57,775 nucleotides of DNA from an uncultured Caulobacterales bacterium (GTDB lineage: Bacteria; Pseudomonadota; Alphaproteobacteria; Caulobacterales; Caulobacteraceae): positions 1 through 57,775 of the forward strand of contig CAIQUG010000246.1 in NCBI GenBank assembly GCA_903874895.1, read 5' to 3'. Positions 1-10,572 of the stretch are shown one piece after another. The position numbers and the translations under genes are program-made. Each line of letters starts with the position of its first letter. Within the stretch, counting starts at the first letter, position 1. The notes beneath the pieces were generated by a model, which saw only the letters and a program-made list of their open reading frames with translations, ran no database searches and was not told where the DNA came from.

Positions 1-788
1 ACGTGGATCTGGTGATCGGCTCCGGCCGGTTCATCCCGGGCTTCGAAGAGCAGCTCAAGGGTGCCAAGAAGGGTGCCGAGCTGGTTGTGAAGGTAACCTT
101 CCCCGAGGACTATCAAGCCGCGCATCTGGCGGGCAAGGACGCCGAGTTCGATGTGAAGGTGAAGGACATCAAGGTCGCCAAGGACAGCGAGCTGACCGAC
201 GAGTTCGCCAAGACCCTCGGTCTCGAGGACCTGGCCTCCCTGCGCCAGGCCCTGAAGGACCAGCTGTCCCGCCAGTATGACGGTGCCAGCCGCTTCAAGA
301 TGAAGCGTGCCCTGCTGGACGTGCTGGACGAGAAGCATTCCTTCGATCTGCCCCCCCGCATGGTGGAGAACGAGTTCCAGGTGATCTGGAACCAGGTGGA
401 GCAGGAACGTGCCGCCGGCCAGCTGTCCGACGAGGACAAGGACAAGACCGATGACCAGCTTCGCGCAGAGTATCGCCGCATTGCGGAGCGTCGCGTGCGT
501 CTGGGCCTGGTTCTGGCCGAGATCGGCCGCCGCAATGACGTGACGGTCTCCGAGCAGGAGATGAACAACGCCCTGATCGCCGAAGCCCGTCGTTACCCGG
601 GCCAGGAGCGGGAAGTGATCGAGTTCTATCGCCAGAATGCCCAGGCGGCCGCCCAGCTCCGCGCGCCGGTCTACGAGGAGAAGGTCGTGGACCTGATCTT
701 CTCCCGCGCCCAGGTGGAGAATTCCCCGGTGACCCGCGACGAGCTGTTTGCCGAGGACGATCTGCCGGAAAGCTACGGCGCGGCCTGA
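1..788 (+). CDS. tig: trigger factor, C-terminal part (5' truncated by window edge)
   Basis: Ribosome-associated chaperone and peptidyl-prolyl isomerase that meets nascent chains at the exit tunnel. The visible 261 residues open inside the FKBP-type PPIase domain ([19 protein letters not shown], then a VTFPEDY strand) and continue through the helical substrate-cradling C-terminal domain, with an acidic tail ([12 protein letters not shown]). The reading frame starts at base 3; the N-terminal ribosome-binding domain lies outside the window, so no start codon can be assigned. It is followed by clpP, clpX and lon, the usual proteobacterial neighbourhood. Identification is firm from motif and context. 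Confidence 0.95.
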   Translation, partial: VDLVIGSGRFIPGFEEQLKGAKKGAELVVKVTFPEDYQAAHLAGKDAEFDVKVKDIKVAKDSELTDEFAKTLGLEDLASLRQALKDQLSRQYDGASRFKMKRALLDVLDEKHSFDLPPRMVENEFQVIWNQVEQERAAGQLSDEDKDKTDDQLRAEYRRIAERRVRLGLVLAEIGRRNDVTVSEQEMNNALIAEARRYPGQEREVIEFYRQNAQAAAQLRAPVYEEKVVDLIFSRAQVENSPVTRDELFAEDDLPESYGAA

Positions 789-841
789 TCGCGACGGGTT
801 TTCTCCGTCGTTGCGGCGTTCCGCACAGCTTCTCGGGTCGA

Positions 842-859
842 GGTGGGTTGCAACTCACC
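842..859. promoter_or_regulatory. imperfect inverted repeat upstream of clpP
   Basis: Arms ggtgggttg and caactcacc match except for one G/T position, with no spacer. It lies 83 bases before the clpP start and overlaps a possible -35 (TTGCAA, 848-853) paired with a poor -10 near 871-878. It could be an operator or an RNA hairpin. A second small hairpin (cgacgg/ccgtcg, 792-810) just after tig may be a weak tig terminator. Both readings are inference. Confidence 0.3.
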
Positions 860-941
860 GCGGGGAAGGTGATATCCTAGGACATACCGCCACCGGGCCG
901 CACGTCCGGAGGGCGCTGTCATTGATGAGAAGAGGCCACGG

Positions 942-1574
942 ATGCGCGACCCCGAAAGCGTGATGATGAACCTGGTGCCGATGGTGGTCGAGCAGACCAG
1001 CCGTGGCGAGCGCGCGTTCGACATCTTTTCCCGGCTCCTGAAGGAGCGGATCATTTTCCTCACCGGACCGTTCGATGACGGCATGGCGTCGCTGATCACG
1101 GCCCAGCTGCTGTTCCTCGAGAGCGAGAATCCGAAGAAGGAAATCTCGATGTACATCAACTCGCCCGGTGGCATCGTCACCAGCGGCATGGCGATCTACG
1201 ACACCATGCAGTACATCCGGAGCCCCGTTTCGACCCTGTGCGCCGGCATGGCGGCCTCCATGGGTTCGTTCATCCTGCAGGCCGGTGCCAAGGGCCAGCG
1301 CATCGCGCTGCCCAATGCCCGGATCATGGTGCACCAGCCGTCGGGTGGCTTCCGCGGCCAGGCCTCGGACATCGAGCGTCATGCCGAGGACATCATCAAG
1401 ACCAAGAAGCGCATGAACGAGCTTTATGCGAAGCACACCGGCCAGCCGATCGAGGTGATCGAGCGCGCCCTCGACCGGGACAACTTCATGACCGCCGAAG
1501 AGGCCAAGGCCTTTGGTCTGGTGGATCACGTCTACGAGACCCGCGACGGGTCTGACCTCAGCATCGCGTCCTGA
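942..1574 (+). CDS. clpP: ATP-dependent Clp protease proteolytic subunit ClpP
   Basis: Serine peptidase that forms the tetradecameric chamber of ClpXP/ClpAP in the cytoplasm. The 210-residue length is typical. The catalytic triad is visible as S106 (GMAASMGS), H131 (MVHQPSGG) and D180 (ALDRDNF), with the same spacing as the E. coli triad. The start at 942 follows a purine-rich stretch (gagaagagg); M8 and M9 are alternatives, and the N terminus is probably processed. It is separated from clpX by a gene on the opposite strand, so the two subunits are not in one operon here. Confidence 0.98.
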   Translation: MRDPESVMMNLVPMVVEQTSRGERAFDIFSRLLKERIIFLTGPFDDGMASLITAQLLFLESENPKKEISMYINSPGGIVTSGMAIYDTMQYIRSPVSTLCAGMAASMGSFILQAGAKGQRIALPNARIMVHQPSGGFRGQASDIERHAEDIIKTKKRMNELYAKHTGQPIEVIERALDRDNFMTAEEAKAFGLVDHVYETRDGSDLSIAS

Positions 1575-1585
1575 GGACGATCGCC

Positions 1586-1623
1586 ACGGCCTGCTGCGAT
1601 CCCGCGGCAGGCCGTCGGTGTTT
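1586..1623 (+). terminator. stem-loop terminator between clpP and the HAD gene
   Basis: Thirteen-base arms (1586-1598 and 1603-1615) with one G-U pair and the 4-base loop atcc, followed by cggtgttt. It sits between the convergent clpP and minus-strand HAD gene, so it may serve both. Confidence 0.6.
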
Positions 1624-1637
1624 CGCGCCGGTCAGCC

Positions 1638-2309
1638 CTACGATCGCGCAGGGTCTGCGACGAACAGGCGCATGTACTTCTCGTCGGCCATGTCCAGCAT
1701 TTCCCTGTCGCCGATGGTGTCCCCATAGGCAGCGTGCAGGCGGATGTTGTCGCCGAAGACCTCCCGCAGACGACGGGCCTTTTCCGGTCCATGGCAATTG
1801 TTGCCTTCGAAGCAGCCCACGACCCGGTCGTTCTGGTCGAACAGCAGCTTGGTGCCAATCAGCACATCGGCACCCAGACCCCGGGCGAAGGGCGCGACCA
1901 CGATTTCGGGCGACGCCGTGACGATGACCATCCGGGCCCCGTGGGAGCGATGGCGACGCCAGACCTTCAGGGCGTCCGGCCGCAGAAGCAGCGGGGCCGT
2001 CAGGGTGGCGAACTCGTGGGCTTCCTGCTCGAGCAGGGCCCGGGGCATGCCCCGCAGGAAGGTGCGGACGGCGGCGGCCTTGATCTGCGCCCGGTCCCGG
2101 TTTCCGACCCAGCGCATGGCCGCCGGGGCCAGCCGGGCGAGGCCCAGGGCATAGCTGAAGGCCCCGTCCCGCCAGCGCAGGAAATCGGTGAATGAGTCGC
2201 GGGTCGTCAGTGTCCCGTCGAAATCAAATGCGACCACGGGCCCGCCGCGGGCTGCCTGCGGGCTGAGGAGGGGGTCTGGCCTCTGGCGTTCGTCGGATTG
2301 CATCACCAT
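1638..2309 (-). CDS. HAD-superfamily phosphatase, SerB-like (subfamily IB)
   Basis: Haloacid-dehalogenase-fold phosphohydrolase of 223 residues. Motif I is AFDFDGTLTTRDS with nucleophile D29 and acid/base D31; motif II is VIVTASPE; the conserved Lys is in the HGPEKARRL region; motif IV is YGDTIGDREML, the acidic Mg2+ site. The overall plan resembles phosphoserine phosphatase and related HAD-IB enzymes, but the substrate cannot be told from sequence. It is transcribed against clpP and diverges from clpX. ATG codons at residues 1 and 3 are both possible; the sequence before motif I is polar and poorly conserved-looking. The HAD assignment is firm; specificity is open. Confidence 0.85.
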   Translation of the reverse strand: MVMQSDERQRPDPLLSPQAARGGPVVAFDFDGTLTTRDSFTDFLRWRDGAFSYALGLARLAPAAMRWVGNRDRAQIKAAAVRTFLRGMPRALLEQEAHEFATLTAPLLLRPDALKVWRRHRSHGARMVIVTASPEIVVAPFARGLGADVLIGTKLLFDQNDRVVGCFEGNNCHGPEKARRLREVFGDNIRLHAAYGDTIGDREMLDMADEKYMRLFVADPARS

Positions 2310-2486
2310 TTGACCTACTCCAAGCCTATCAGCGGGCAGAATGCAAGGTGCGAGCCGATCATGCGCGCCTTGCCCCTTGATCGTGCCGAACGTCCTGTGC
2401 TCGAATACGCTTTGGAGGTTCGTCAGCTTTCTGTAAGCCTTGTATGTGTAGCTTCGGCTGCAGATGGCTTCAGATGAGCTGCTGCG

Positions 2487-2502
2487 ACCACCGAGAGGTG
2501 GT
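2487..2502 (+). promoter_or_regulatory. GNRA-loop hairpin in the clpX leader
   Basis: Perfect 6-bp stem accacc/ggtggt closed by the loop gaga, which fits the GNRA tetraloop rule. It lies 54 bases before the clpX start in the 246-base divergent gap between the HAD gene and clpX. No convincing -35/-10 pair was found in this gap. Confidence 0.35.
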
Positions 2503-2555
2503 TATCGTCGCCGCAACCGGACCTCCGGCCCTGCGGCTGAAAAGTGAGATGCGCT

Positions 2556-3815
2556 ATGACCAAAGCCGCCAGCGGCGATACCAAATCCACCCTCTACTGC
2601 TCCTTCTGCGGAAAGAGCCAGCATGAGGTGAGAAAGCTGATCGCCGGCCCGACCGTGTTCATCTGCGATGAATGCGTCGAGCTCTGCATGGACATCATCC
2701 GCGAAGAGCACAAGATCGCCTTCGTGAAGTCCAAGGACGGCGTTCCGACCCCGCGGGAAATCCGTGACGTGCTGGACGACTACGTGATCGGCCAGGACCA
2801 CGCCAAGAAGGTTCTCTCCGTGGCGGTGCACAACCACTACAAGCGTCTCAACCACGCCCAGAAGAACAACGACGTGGAACTGGCCAAGTCCAACATCCTG
2901 CTGGTGGGCCCGACGGGCTCGGGCAAGACCCTGCTGGCCCAGACGCTGGCCCGCATCATCGACGTGCCCTTCACCATGGCCGACGCCACCACCCTGACCG
3001 AAGCCGGTTATGTGGGCGAGGACGTGGAGAACATCATCCTGAAGCTGCTGCAGGCCGCGGACTACAATGTCGAGCGGGCCCAGCGCGGCATCGTCTATAT
3101 CGACGAGGTCGACAAGATCAGCCGCAAGTCCGACAACCCCTCCATCACCCGCGACGTGTCGGGGGAGGGCGTGCAGCAGGCCCTGCTGAAGATCATGGAA
3201 GGCACCGTGGCCTCCGTGCCGCCCCAGGGCGGCCGAAAGCATCCCCAGCAGGAATTCCTGCAGGTGGACACCACCAACATCCTGTTCATCTGCGGCGGGG
3301 CCTTTGCAGGGCTGGAGAAAATCATCTCCGGACGGGGCAAGGGCTCGTCCATCGGCTTCGGTGCCACGGTGAAGGATCCCGAGGACCGCCGCACCGGCGA
3401 GGTGCTCCGCAATGTGGAGCCGGACGATCTGCTGCGCTTCGGCCTGATCCCGGAGTTCATCGGCCGTCTGCCGGTCATCGCCACGCTGGAGGACCTCGAC
3501 GAGGTGGCCCTGGTGAAGATCCTGACCGAGCCCAAGAACGCCCTTGTGAAGCAGTATCAGCGCCTTTTCGAGATGGAATCGGTGGGGCTGACCTTCACCG
3601 ACGACGCCCTGCACGCCATTGCCCGCAAGGCCATCATGCGCAAGACCGGTGCCCGGGGCCTGCGCTCGATCATGGAAGGCATCCTCCTCGACACCATGTT
3701 CGAGCTGCCGACCTATCAGGGCGTAGAAGAGGTGGTGGTCAACGGCGAAGTCGTCGAAGGCCGCGCCCAGCCGCTGATGATCTATGCCGAAAAGCGGGGC
3801 GGTCAGGCCTCCTGA
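2556..3815 (+). CDS. clpX: ATP-dependent Clp protease ATPase subunit ClpX
   Basis: AAA+ unfoldase that feeds substrates into ClpP. From the ATG at 2556 it has 419 residues. The N-terminal zinc-binding domain shows C15, C18, C37 and C40; Walker A is GPTGSGKT (118-125); Walker B ends in DE at 183-184; the GYVG pore loop is at 151-154; the ClpP-docking IGF loop is at 266-268; sensor 2 is in GARGLRSI. The ATG at 2556 (MTKAASGD) is preferred over the GTG twelve bases upstream because it places the zinc-finger cysteines at their usual positions and follows a gtgag stretch. Confidence 0.98.
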   Translation: MTKAASGDTKSTLYCSFCGKSQHEVRKLIAGPTVFICDECVELCMDIIREEHKIAFVKSKDGVPTPREIRDVLDDYVIGQDHAKKVLSVAVHNHYKRLNHAQKNNDVELAKSNILLVGPTGSGKTLLAQTLARIIDVPFTMADATTLTEAGYVGEDVENIILKLLQAADYNVERAQRGIVYIDEVDKISRKSDNPSITRDVSGEGVQQALLKIMEGTVASVPPQGGRKHPQQEFLQVDTTNILFICGGAFAGLEKIISGRGKGSSIGFGATVKDPEDRRTGEVLRNVEPDDLLRFGLIPEFIGRLPVIATLEDLDEVALVKILTEPKNALVKQYQRLFEMESVGLTFTDDALHAIARKAIMRKTGARGLRSIMEGILLDTMFELPTYQGVEEVVVNGEVVEGRAQPLMIYAEKRGGQAS

Positions 3816-3842
3816 TCCACCACCGTCGTCAGACATCTGGAG

Positions 3843-3867
3843 AGGCCGGGGCAACCCGGCCTTTTCT
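3843..3867 (+). terminator. Rho-independent terminator of clpX
   Basis: An 8-bp perfect GC stem (aggccggg/cccggcct) with loop gcaa, followed directly by tttcttgttt. It begins 28 bases after the clpX stop and separates clpX from lon. Confidence 0.85.
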
Positions 3868-3982
3868 TGTTTCGCATGGAAGCCGCCGGCTCCATCGCCC
3901 CGCCATCGAAAGATATTCACAGATTCGGCCGCCTTGCGACCGTTCGTGCCATGGCTTCGCCGGGGCGAAGGCGGCCATGATG

Positions 3983-4011
3983 CTTGAATAGGTGAGGCGA
4001 CCGTCCATCTA
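3983..4011 (+). promoter_or_regulatory. candidate heat-shock (sigma-32) promoter of lon
   Basis: CTTGAA (3983-3988), a 16-base spacer, then CCATCTA (4005-4011). This resembles the alphaproteobacterial sigma-32 pattern (CTTG, 16-17 bases, CCCAT-like), and lon is a classical heat-shock gene. The rest of the 336-base gap between clpX and lon (3816-4151) holds the clpX terminator, and I see nothing else in it. Promoter activity is inferred. Confidence 0.45.
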
Positions 4012-4151
4012 AGATGTCTAGACCCTGAGGCCGTCGCCGCGATCGGGACGGGCAGGGACCTCACCAGCTCCTGGTCGGGCAGTCCGCCGGCCAGTGGGTC
4101 TTGTTCGGGCTGATGCGGGGCCTAGCCCGCGTGCGGCCAAGGAGTGAACGC

Positions 4152-6548
<2,397 letters not shown>

Positions 6549-6572
6549 TCTCTTCAGGTCAGCACAGTCCGG

Positions 6573-6600
6573 ACGGGGTGGTCGAAAGGCCGCCCCGTTT
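6573..6600 (+). terminator. terminator of lon
   Basis: Nine-bp stem acggggtgg/ccgccccgt with one G-U pair and an 8-base loop, followed by ttcg. It starts 24 bases after the lon stop. Confidence 0.6.
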
Positions 6601-6748
6601 CGCGTCTGTGGGGAAAATCATGCGCGCGGGTCCCGTCTGGGGATTGTGACCCTCGCGTCCGCAAAGCGGTGCCCGGCGGGGTTGGTATGGATTTGCCCGG
6701 AATCAGCCGTTTTCCAGCAAATCCGAGGCCCACTGAGCGTTTTTGGTT

Positions 6749-6777
6749 TTGACGTACCGGAATTTCCGGTTCCATAC
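6749..6777 (+). promoter_or_regulatory. candidate hup promoter with a palindrome in its spacer
   Basis: TTGACG (6749-6754), a 17-base spacer and CCATAC (6772-6777). The spacer contains a perfect inverted repeat, accggaa-t-ttccggt (6756-6770), which could be a binding site placed to block or activate polymerase. The promoter call rests on the -35 and the spacing; the -10 is weak. Confidence 0.4.
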
Positions 6778-6844
6778 TCCGCTTTCTGGCGAAGATTGAC
6801 TCGCGCGACAGGCGCAGCCGCCACGGGTTGGGAGAAGAAAGAAC

Positions 6845-7120
6845 ATGACAACGAAGGCCGAACTGGTGGCGTCGATCGCCGAGAAGTCCGGACTGAACCA
6901 GAAGCAGGCAAAGGAAGCCCTGGACGCCTTCATCGAGTCCGTGACGGACGCGGTGAAGGGCGGCCAGGAAGTCCGCATCGTCGGCTTCGGCAGCTTTGTC
7001 CCGGTCGCCCGGGAAGCCGGCACGGCGCGGAACCCGCGCACCGGTGAAACGGTGGCCCGGCCGGCCTCCAAGACCGTTCGCTTCCGCGTCGGTGAGGGCC
7101 TGAAGTCGGCGATCAACTGA
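6845..7120 (+). CDS. hup: HU-family DNA-binding protein
   Basis: Small basic nucleoid protein that bends and wraps DNA as a dimer. The 91 residues are the normal HU size, with the helical N terminus (MTTKAELVASIAEKSGL), the VGFGSFVPVAREA strand and the DNA-contacting arm motif GTARNPRTGE. The ATG follows gggagaagaaag. The position after lon is common in proteobacteria. HU rather than IHF is preferred from the arm sequence and the lon neighbourhood. Confidence 0.95.
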   Translation: MTTKAELVASIAEKSGLNQKQAKEALDAFIESVTDAVKGGQEVRIVGFGSFVPVAREAGTARNPRTGETVARPASKTVRFRVGEGLKSAIN

Positions 7121-7169
7121 TCACGCACATCCGCCGGCGTGTCATTGGCGTGCCGACAGACCAAAGGGC

Positions 7170-7203
7170 AGGGGGTGATCCTTCGGGATCGCCCCCTTTT
7201 CCG
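7170..7203 (+). terminator. Rho-independent terminator of hup with UUCG loop
   Basis: Twelve-bp stem agggggtgatcc/ggatcgccccct (one G-U pair) closed by ttcg and followed by ttttcc. The UUCG loop and U run make it a textbook terminator. Confidence 0.9.
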
Positions 7204-7313
7204 TTTCCGTCAGGCGCTCCGGGGCATGGGTGCGTCGCCGTCCCGACGTTTTGGACTTTTCCTGCGGGGGTGAGACGTCTATCTGATGACCCGCGCGCCC
7301 GAACCGGTGCCGC

Positions 7314-7390
7314 GGGCGGCTAGCTCAGCTGGTTAGAGCATCTCGTTTACACCGAGAGGGTCGGGGGTTCGAATCCCTCGCCGCCCACCA
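7314..7390 (+). tRNA. tRNA-Val (anticodon TAC)
   Basis: A complete 77-base cloverleaf. The acceptor GGGCGGC pairs with GCCGCCC; the D arm is AGCTCAGCTGGTTAGAGC; the anticodon stem TCTCG/CGAGA encloses the loop TTTACAC, giving anticodon TAC; the T arm contains GGTTCGAATCC; the 3' CCA is encoded. It reads valine GTA-type codons. No strong promoter is obvious in the 110 bases between the hup terminator and the gene. Confidence 0.97.
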
Positions 7391-7472
7391 TCGCGCCGGC
7401 CGACCGCGGTGGACAGTCCACGTCGCCCGGTGACATGCCGGTGCGCCATTTCCGGGCAATGGGGAGGTTCGC

Positions 7473-8465
7473 GTGACGAAACGGGTCATTCCATTGCGGG
7501 CGACCGCACCGCTCGTCTGCGCGATGGCGTTGTTGGCGGCCCTGGGGATGGTGACGGTCACGCAGGTTCCAAGGATCTGGGCGGTCCTGAGCCTGTCCAT
7601 GGGCCACTATGTCTGGATGCCCCCTCCGTCGCCATTGAAGCCGACGCCCGGTGGGGCTATGGCCGGTCGTGTGCTGGCGGGCTATTGGCGGGTCCAGACC
7701 CTCGCGCCGGGGACCTACGCTATCGGCGAACCTCAGGACGATCCCGACAACTATGAATACCTTCTGGTGGGCAAGAGCCGGGCCCTGCTCATCGATTCCG
7801 GGGCCCATGTGCGGGACATTCACCCGGCCCTGGCGGAACTGACCCACCTGCCGGTCACGGTGATCCCCACACACCTGCACAGCGACCACACCAATGGGCT
7901 GCGGTACTTCGACCGCATCGCCCTGATCGACCTGCCGGAGACCCGTGGTCGCGTTACGCAGGGCAAGGTCCACCTGGCACGCTTCCAGTTCATGGCACCG
8001 TATTCACAGCCCACTCCGGTCTTTGCCGTGAGCGAGTGGGTGAAGCCGGACGGGGAGATCTACCTGGGCGGCCGAAGGGTGCGTGTGCTGTCGACGCCCG
8101 GACACACGGCCACGTCGGTGTCGATCCACGATCCGTCGGCCGGTCTGCTGTTCACCGGCGACATGATCTACACCACCACCCTCTTCGCCTTCATGCCGGA
8201 CTCGAGCCTGTCGGCCTATCTGGCGACGGCAGACCGGCTGCTGGCCATCCTGCCGCCGGACACGATGATCTACGGGGCCCATTGCTGCAGGAACGACCGA
8301 CCTGCCACGGCCCCCTGGCTGACCTTGCAGGACCTGCGCGACGTGCGCTCGGCGGTGGCGGCCGTGATGTCCGGCAAGGCCCGCGGGCAGGGGTGGCTGC
8401 TGAAGCGCTATCCGGTGAACGCCCGCATGACGCTGGCGACCTTCTATCCCCTGGGGAATCGCTAG
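7473..8465 (+). CDS. membrane-anchored metallo-beta-lactamase-fold hydrolase
   Basis: A 330-residue protein with an N-terminal hydrophobic segment (about 11-31) that should anchor it to the inner membrane or export it, and a C-terminal MBL-fold domain. Metal-binding motifs are THLHSDHTNG (H134, H136, D138, H139), TPGHTATS, TGDMIY and a late GAHC. The substrate is unknown: the family includes lactonases, glyoxalase II-like thioesterases and beta-lactamases, and nothing here decides between them. The GTG at 7473 follows ggggaggttcgc. It sits alone between two tRNA genes and ends at a bidirectional terminator. Confidence 0.8.
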   Translation: MTKRVIPLRATAPLVCAMALLAALGMVTVTQVPRIWAVLSLSMGHYVWMPPPSPLKPTPGGAMAGRVLAGYWRVQTLAPGTYAIGEPQDDPDNYEYLLVGKSRALLIDSGAHVRDIHPALAELTHLPVTVIPTHLHSDHTNGLRYFDRIALIDLPETRGRVTQGKVHLARFQFMAPYSQPTPVFAVSEWVKPDGEIYLGGRRVRVLSTPGHTATSVSIHDPSAGLLFTGDMIYTTTLFAFMPDSSLSAYLATADRLLAILPPDTMIYGAHCCRNDRPATAPWLTLQDLRDVRSAVAAVMSGKARGQGWLLKRYPVNARMTLATFYPLGNR

Positions 8466-8512
8466 GCAGCCGGTCTGTCGCGAGGCGGGCAGACATCTGC
8501 CGCCGAGGCGCA

Positions 8513-8560
8513 GAAAAACGCTCGGCCCCGTGTGTCGACGGGGCCGAGGGCGTTGTTTTA
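8513..8560. terminator. bidirectional terminator between the MBL gene and tRNA-Asp
   Basis: Perfect 10-bp stem ctcggccccg/cggggccgag (8521-8530, 8539-8548) with an 8-base loop. It is flanked by gaaaaacg on the left and ggcgttgtttta on the right, so both transcripts end in a U-rich tail. It fits the convergent arrangement. Confidence 0.8.
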
Positions 8561-8573
8561 TCTGATGAAAGAG

Positions 8574-8650
8574 TGGCGCGAGAGACGGGACTTGAACCCG
8601 CGACCCCCGGCGTGACAGGCCGGTACTCTAACCAACTGAGCTACTCCCGC
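8574..8650 (-). tRNA. tRNA-Asp (anticodon GTC)
   Basis: On the minus strand the acceptor GCGGGAG pairs with CTCTCGC (one G-U). The D arm is GCTCAGTTGGTTAGAGT; the anticodon stem CCGGC/GCCGG encloses CTGTCAC with anticodon GTC; the T arm contains GGTTCAAGTCC; CCA is encoded. Length is 77 bases. Confidence 0.96.
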
Positions 8651-8689
8651 GCATCCCGTCAGGCAGCCGTGCCGCCCAGCGAGGCGCGT

Positions 8690-8719
8690 GACATAGCTGC
8701 ACGTCCGATTGCCTGTCAA
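8690..8719 (-). promoter_or_regulatory. promoter of tRNA-Asp
   Basis: On the minus strand, a consensus -35 TTGACA is followed after 18 bases by TATGTC (or after 17 by CTATGT). The expected start site is about 35 bases before the mature tRNA. It lies in the 154-base divergent gap shared with the DJ-1-family gene. Confidence 0.6.
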
Positions 8720-8804
8720 GCGATATGGGTCGACGATCTGGCGATGATCCAAATTAGCGCCTAACAGTGACGTCCGGACCCGGGCGCAAGGCGACACGAG
8801 CGAG

Positions 8805-9497
8805 ATGTTTGAAATCGGATTCCTCCTGTTTCCAGGCCTGACCCAGCTGGACCTCACCGGGCCTGCCCAGGTGCTGAGCCGGATGAGCGACGCCCGGGTG
8901 CATTTCATCGCCCGGACCCTCGAGCCGGTGCCCAGCGACTGCGGCCTGTCGCTGGTGCCGACCTGCACCTTCGAAACCGCTCCGCACCTCGACCTGTTGT
9001 GCGTGCCGGGCGGCATGGGGGTCGATTCGGTGATGGACGATCCGGCGAGCCTGGATTTCGTCCGCCGCACGGGGCAGGGGGCGGAGTTCGTGACATCGGT
9101 CTGCACTGGCTCTCTGATCCTGGGGGCCGCGGGACTGCTGGTGGGCTACCGGGCAGCTTGCCACTGGGCTTGGCGGGATCTTCTGCCCCTGTTCGGGGCT
9201 TCGCCCTGCGAGGAGCGGGTGGTGATCGACCGGAACCGCATCACCGGCGGCGGCGTGACGGCGGGCATCGACTTTGCCTTCCGGGTGATCGAACAGTTGC
9301 GGGGCCTTGCGGAGGCGGAGCGACTTCGGCTCGGGCTGGAGTACGACCCCCAGCCCATCGGCATGGGCGGCACGCCGTCGACGGTCAGCGCCGGCGTGCT
9401 GCACGCCGTGCGCCTGCGCTACGATGCGCTGGGAATGAGCGCCCGGCGGGAGGCCATCGCCCGCCACGCCCGAAGCCTCGGCCTTGCGGACGGTTGA
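8805..9497 (+). CDS. DJ-1/PfpI family protein, isonitrile hydratase-like
   Basis: A 230-residue protein of the class I glutamine-amidotransferase-like DJ-1/PfpI superfamily. The nucleophile elbow is [15 protein letters not shown] with C100 and T101, and the N-terminal TQLDLTGP supplies D16. These three residues and the length match cyclohexyl-isocyanide hydratase (InhA), so hydration of isonitriles to N-formyl amides is the best guess; the family also includes regulators and glyoxalases. No AraC-type DNA-binding domain is present. It precedes nuoA by 82 bases but has no functional link to it. Confidence 0.8.
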   Translation: MFEIGFLLFPGLTQLDLTGPAQVLSRMSDARVHFIARTLEPVPSDCGLSLVPTCTFETAPHLDLLCVPGGMGVDSVMDDPASLDFVRRTGQGAEFVTSVCTGSLILGAAGLLVGYRAACHWAWRDLLPLFGASPCEERVVIDRNRITGGGVTAGIDFAFRVIEQLRGLAEAERLRLGLEYDPQPIGMGGTPSTVSAGVLHAVRLRYDALGMSARREAIARHARSLGLADG

Positions 9498-9579
9498 CCC
9501 ACATTTTCCCGAGATCGGCCTTGGAGGCATGGGCGTCCTTGGGCTACAAGCCAGCACGAGTCCGCTGACAGAGGGCGTG

Positions 9580-9957
9580 ATGAACGCATTCCTTTTACAA
9601 TATCTGCCGATCCTGGTGTTCCTGGCCGTGGCTGTGGTGCTGGGTGCGCTGTTCATCGTCGGAGCCTGGGCGCTCGCGCCCAAGCATCCGGATCCGGAAA
9701 AGATCTCCGCCTACGAGTGCGGCTTCAACGCCTTCGAGGATGCGCGGATGAAGTTCGACGTGCGGTTCTATCTCGTGGCCATCCTGTTCATCATCTTCGA
9801 CCTCGAAGTGGCGTTCCTGTTCCCCTGGGCCGTGAGCCTGATGAAGATGCCCCACGCGAGCGGTCTGTTCGCCTTCTGGTCCATGCTGGGCTTCCTCGGC
9901 GTGCTGACTGTCGGCTTCATCTACGAATGGAAGAAGGGAGCCCTGGAATGGGAGTGA
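9580..9957 (+). CDS. nuoA: NADH-quinone oxidoreductase subunit A
   Basis: Small membrane subunit of complex I at the junction of the peripheral arm and membrane arm. It has 125 residues and three hydrophobic helices; the conserved loop [19 protein letters not shown] carries the redox-sensitive Cys, followed by [25 protein letters not shown]. The ATG at 9580 ([10 protein letters not shown]) fits the family and follows cagagggcg; upstream in-frame codons encode no conserved sequence. It is the first gene of the nuo operon, and its 3' end overlaps nuoB by 10 bases. Confidence 0.96.
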   Translation: MNAFLLQYLPILVFLAVAVVLGALFIVGAWALAPKHPDPEKISAYECGFNAFEDARMKFDVRFYLVAILFIIFDLEVAFLFPWAVSLMKMPHASGLFAFWSMLGFLGVLTVGFIYEWKKGALEWE

Positions 9958-10559
9958 CCACGGGCGAGACCACGGGCAGCGCGGTTGTCGGCGCGACATC
10001 GTCCCTGATCGTCCCGGCGGGCGCCGGGGCACGGGCCGGGGTGGAAGGCTATGACCCCAAGCTCCACGACCCCTATTTCGACAAGCTGAACGGCGTCCTG
10101 GCCGACCGGGGCTATGTGGTCGCCGCGCTGGAAGACGTGGTGAACTGGGCCCGCACCGGATCGCTGATGTGGATGACCTTCGGGCTCGCCTGCTGCGCCG
10201 TCGAGATGATGCAGGCGTCCATGCCGCGCTATGACCTGGAGCGGTTCGGTTTTGCGCCCCGTGCGAGCCCGCGGCAGTCCGACGTGATGATCGTGGCCGG
10301 CACCCTGACCAACAAGATGGCCCCGGCCCTGCGCAAGGTCTATGACCAGATGCCCGAGCCGCGCTACGTCATCTCCATGGGCAGCTGCGCCAATGGCGGC
10401 GGCTACTACCACTACAGCTACGCCGTCGTGCGCGGCTGCGACCGGATCGTGCCCGTGGACGTCTACGTGCCGGGCTGCCCGCCGACGGCGGAGGCCCTGG
10501 TCTACGGGGTGCTGCAACTGCAGAAGAAGATCCGCCGCACCGGTACGGTCGAGCGCTAG
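9948..10559 (+). CDS. nuoB: NADH-quinone oxidoreductase subunit B
   Basis: Carries cluster N2, the last Fe-S centre before quinone. The 203 residues include the tandem cysteines of [10 protein letters not shown] plus GSCANGGG and [10 protein letters not shown]. An unusual Gly/Ala/Thr-rich stretch of about 38 residues precedes the conserved [18 protein letters not shown]. The ATG at 9948 follows aagaagggag and overlaps the end of nuoA, suggesting translational coupling. Confidence 0.97.
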   Translation: MGVTTGETTGSAVVGATSSLIVPAGAGARAGVEGYDPKLHDPYFDKLNGVLADRGYVVAALEDVVNWARTGSLMWMTFGLACCAVEMMQASMPRYDLERFGFAPRASPRQSDVMIVAGTLTNKMAPALRKVYDQMPEPRYVISMGSCANGGGYYHYSYAVVRGCDRIVPVDVYVPGCPPTAEALVYGVLQLQKKIRRTGTVER

Positions 10560-10572
10560 GAGACGAGGGACC

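Noticed and set aside
2376..2408. CTTGAT and GAATAC as a clpX promoter
   Set aside because: The elements are 21 bases apart, too far for a standard promoter.
2502..4064. 520-codon open frame on the minus strand across clpX
   Set aside because: It is the antisense of a certain gene; the predicted protein is rich in His, Gly, Leu and Gln with no domain, as expected from high-GC codon bias.
7314..8650. Possible integrative element between the two tRNA genes
   Set aside because: No integrase and no duplicated tRNA 3' end were found, so there is no sign of site-specific integration.
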